Of a stretch of 64,000 nt of DNA, positions 62,311 to 64,000 are shown one piece after another (within the stretch, counting starts at the first letter, position 1; every line of letters begins with the position of its first letter). The DNA comes from Collimonas sp. OK242. Its GTDB lineage: Bacteria > Pseudomonadota > Gammaproteobacteria > Burkholderiales > Burkholderiaceae_D. The stretch is taken from contig NZ_FNOR01000009.1 of assembly GCF_900107095.1 (NCBI RefSeq), positions 163,782-227,781 of the forward strand. The letters are read 5' to 3'. A program made the translations under genes and the position numbers. A model generated the notes under the pieces. It did not search any database and was not told the DNA's origin. It saw only the letters and a program-made list of their open reading frames with translations.

Positions 62311-62967
62311 TTAGGCTCCCTTCTTAGCTTTGATTTTGATCGCAGGGCTGACCACAACTTGGCCGTTCTTTGCACCTGGAACCGCGCCCTTGATCAGCAG
62401 CAGTTGGCGCTCAGCGTCAACACGTGCGATTTCGAGGTTTTGCGTGGTTACAGTAACGTCACCCATGTGACCGGTCATGCGCTTACCAGGGAAAACACGA
62501 CCTGGATCTTGCGCCATACCGATGGAACCTGGGACATTATGCGAACGGGAGTTACCGTGGCTGGCACGACCGGATGCAAAGTTGTGACGCTTGATAGTAC
62601 CGGCGTAACCTTTACCGATCGAGACACCTTGAACGTCAACCTTTTGACCGACTTCGAACAGGCTTGCAGCGATAACTTCGCCAGCCTTCAGCTCGGAAGC
62701 CTTGGTTGCATCAATGCGGAATTCTCTGAGGATGGTACCAGCCTCGACGCCAGCTTTGGCGTAGTGACCGGCAGCAGCTTTAGTCACGCGTGAAGCGCGA
62801 CGCTGACCGAATGCAACTTGAACAGCGGTATAACCGTCTGTTTCAGGCGTTTTGATTTGGGTCACGCGGTTGTTCGATACGTCCAACACGGTTACCGGGA
62901 TTGAATCCCCATCTTCCGTGAAAATGCGCATCATGCCAACCTTGCGACCAACAAGGCCTAAGCTCAT
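62311..62967 (-). CDS. rplC: 50S ribosomal protein L3
   Basis: 218-aa protein near the peptidyl transferase centre and an early assembly factor. ATG 62967 ([19 protein letters not shown] follows) with GGAG about 7 bases upstream is used; the longer frame to 63063 is in the leader. The loop [20 protein letters not shown], with the Gln methylated in related proteins in [10 protein letters not shown], is intact. It has its own promoter-like sequence upstream. Confidence 0.98.
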   Translation of the reverse strand: MSLGLVGRKVGMMRIFTEDGDSIPVTVLDVSNNRVTQIKTPETDGYTAVQVAFGQRRASRVTKAAAGHYAKAGVEAGTILREFRIDATKASELKAGEVIAASLFEVGQKVDVQGVSIGKGYAGTIKRHNFASGRASHGNSRSHNVPGSIGMAQDPGRVFPGKRMTGHMGDVTVTTQNLEIARVDAERQLLLIKGAVPGAKNGQVVVSPAIKIKAKKGA

Positions 62968-63074
62968 TGTTTTTCTCCATTCCCGCCTACGATTGGGCGG
63001 GGCTGATGTTTGTACAACTAAAATAAGTGCGATTGCATTAGGCCAAAGCAGCCGCAATCGCACCGAAGCCGATC

Positions 63075-63103
63075 AGTATAACCGGGTAAATTTTTATTTG
63101 CAA
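63075..63103 (-). promoter_or_regulatory. Promoter inside the S10 operon, before rplC
   Basis: On the minus strand TTGCAA (63103-63098), a 17-base spacer and TATACT (63080-63075) form a good sigma-70 promoter. Start would be near 63068, giving a leader of about 100 bases before rplC. The gap between rpsJ and rplC is 245 bases, far larger than the other gaps in the S10 group. Confidence 0.6.
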
Positions 63104-63212
63104 GACCATCTTTGTCGTGGTATGTCAAACATTCGCCGGCTACACCTTATTTACAACACTACTAAATTCGGGATGCAGCGGGGGCACAGGTGCCCACGCT
63201 ACGAAATACGAA

Positions 63213-63530
63213 TTACTGCAGCTTGATTTCTACGTCTACGCCAGCTGGCAGGTCCAGCTTCATCAACGCATCGACAGTCTTGTCGGTTGGGTCAACGATG
63301 TCCATCAGGCGTTGATGGGTACGAATTTCGAACTGGTCGCGCGATGTCTTGTTGACGTGCGGCGAGCGCAGTACGTCAAAACGCTGGATACGTGTTGGCA
63401 GAGGCACTGGACCCTTGACAACTGCGCCGGTACGCTTGGCTGTATCAACGATTTCCTGTGCGGACTGGTCGATCAGCTTGTAGTCGAACGCCTTCAGGCG
63501 GATGCGGATTTTTTGGTTAGCAGCGGACAT
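63213..63530 (-). CDS. rpsJ: 30S ribosomal protein S10 (NusE)
   Basis: 105-aa protein of the 30S head; as NusE it also pairs with NusB in transcription antitermination. It shows [40 protein letters not shown] and [20 protein letters not shown]. It lies 106 bases after tuf. Confidence 0.98.
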   Translation of the reverse strand: MSAANQKIRIRLKAFDYKLIDQSAQEIVDTAKRTGAVVKGPVPLPTRIQRFDVLRSPHVNKTSRDQFEIRTHQRLMDIVDPTDKTVDALMKLDLPAGVDVEIKLQ

Positions 63531-63636
63531 GATTTTCCTTTAAAGAACGAACCGTGGATGACTATCAGCCACGGCATATTGTTACGTTGACAGCAAACCA
63601 CCGAAGTGGCTTGCTTATTGCACTACAGTTTTGCTA

Positions 63637-64000
63637 TTACGCGTCAGGCAGGATCTTGGCAACCACACCTGCGCCAACAGTACGGCCACCTTCGCGGATC
63701 GCGAAACGCAGACCTTCTTCCATCGCGATCGGGTTGATCAGCATGACTGTGATCGACACGTTATCGCCTGGCATGACCATTTCCTTGTCTTTCGGCAACT
63801 CGATCGAACCAGTCACGTCCGTAGTACGGAAGTAGAACTGTGGACGATAGTTGTTGAAGAAAGGTGTATGACGGCCGCCTTCGTCTTTCGACAGAACATA
63901 GATCTCGCCAGTGAAATGCTTGTGTGGCTTGATCGAGTTCGGTTTAGCCAACACCTGGCCCCGCTCTACGTCTTCACGCTTGGTGCCGCGCAACAACACA
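63637..64000 (-). CDS. tuf: Elongation factor Tu, 3' part (continues past the window end)
   Basis: C-terminal about 121 residues of EF-Tu: domain 3 with [40 protein letters not shown] and the final [19 protein letters not shown]. The frame is open to the right edge, so the GTPase domain lies beyond 64000. The tuf-rpsJ order is the standard end of the str operon; an inverted repeat CCGTGG/CCACGG (63552-63574) sits in the gap to rpsJ. Confidence 0.97.
   Translation of the reverse strand, partial: VLLRGTKREDVERGQVLAKPNSIKPHKHFTGEIYVLSKDEGGRHTPFFNNYRPQFYFRTTDVTGSIELPKDKEMVMPGDNVSITVMLINPIAMEEGLRFAIREGGRTVGAGVVAKILPDA

Overview
The window is chromosomal DNA of a betaproteobacterium, most likely a member of the Burkholderiales family Oxalobacteraceae (Collimonas/Herbaspirillum-like). 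This is inferred from gene order and protein character, not from a database search. The supporting points are the kdsD-kdsC-lptC-lptA-lptB-rpoN-hpf block, pilMNOPQ followed by aroK/aroB, divergent ponA, the cyaY/lptM-lysA arrangement, System II cytochrome c maturation (ResB/CcsB), and three DUF2827 genes. Coding density is high. I see no tRNA, rRNA, insertion sequence, prophage, CRISPR array or clear pseudogene.

Left part (1-9.4 kb): a nickel/cobalt-responsive pair (an RcnR/FrmR-type repressor with a C6-tract operator, then an RcnA exporter carrying an unusual inserted domain), a small secreted YXWGXW protein, uvrA, a PhyH-type dioxygenase, a PepSY-TM protein behind a Fur-like box, and a CPA2/Kef-type antiporter.

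9.5-15.3 kb: envelope operon making the Kdo precursor (kdsD, kdsC) and the LPS transport bridge (lptC, lptA, lptB), continuing into rpoN and hpf. A sigma-54-like promoter precedes kdsD.

15.3-27.1 kb: a DUF4197 gene, then the leftward type IV pilus operon pilM-N-O-P-Q running into a single-frame shikimate kinase/3-dehydroquinate synthase fusion and dgt. ponA (PBP1A) diverges from pilM.

27.1-31.3 kb: accessory block of three tandem DUF2827 paralogues behind a secreted protein I do not recognise.

31.5-48.6 kb: housekeeping genes: cyaY, lptM, lysA, a Phenol_MetA_deg-type outer membrane protein, msrQ/msrP, a HAD phosphatase, ccsB/resB, cytochrome c4, engB, hemB, a sterol-desaturase-like membrane enzyme, corA, a 1-Cys peroxiredoxin, dsbD and cutA. 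Between engB and hemB the minus strand looks like a small RNA with C-rich (anti-Shine-Dalgarno) loops and a strong terminator.

48.7-64 kb: the ribosomal S10-spc-alpha supercluster, all leftward, from the 3' part of tuf to rplQ, with secY, infA, rpmJ and rpoA. Spacing is tight except for five structured gaps: rpsJ-rplC, rpsQ-rplN, rpsK-rpsD, rpsD-rpoA and rpoA-rplQ. Several of these hold terminator-like hairpins or a promoter inside the cluster.
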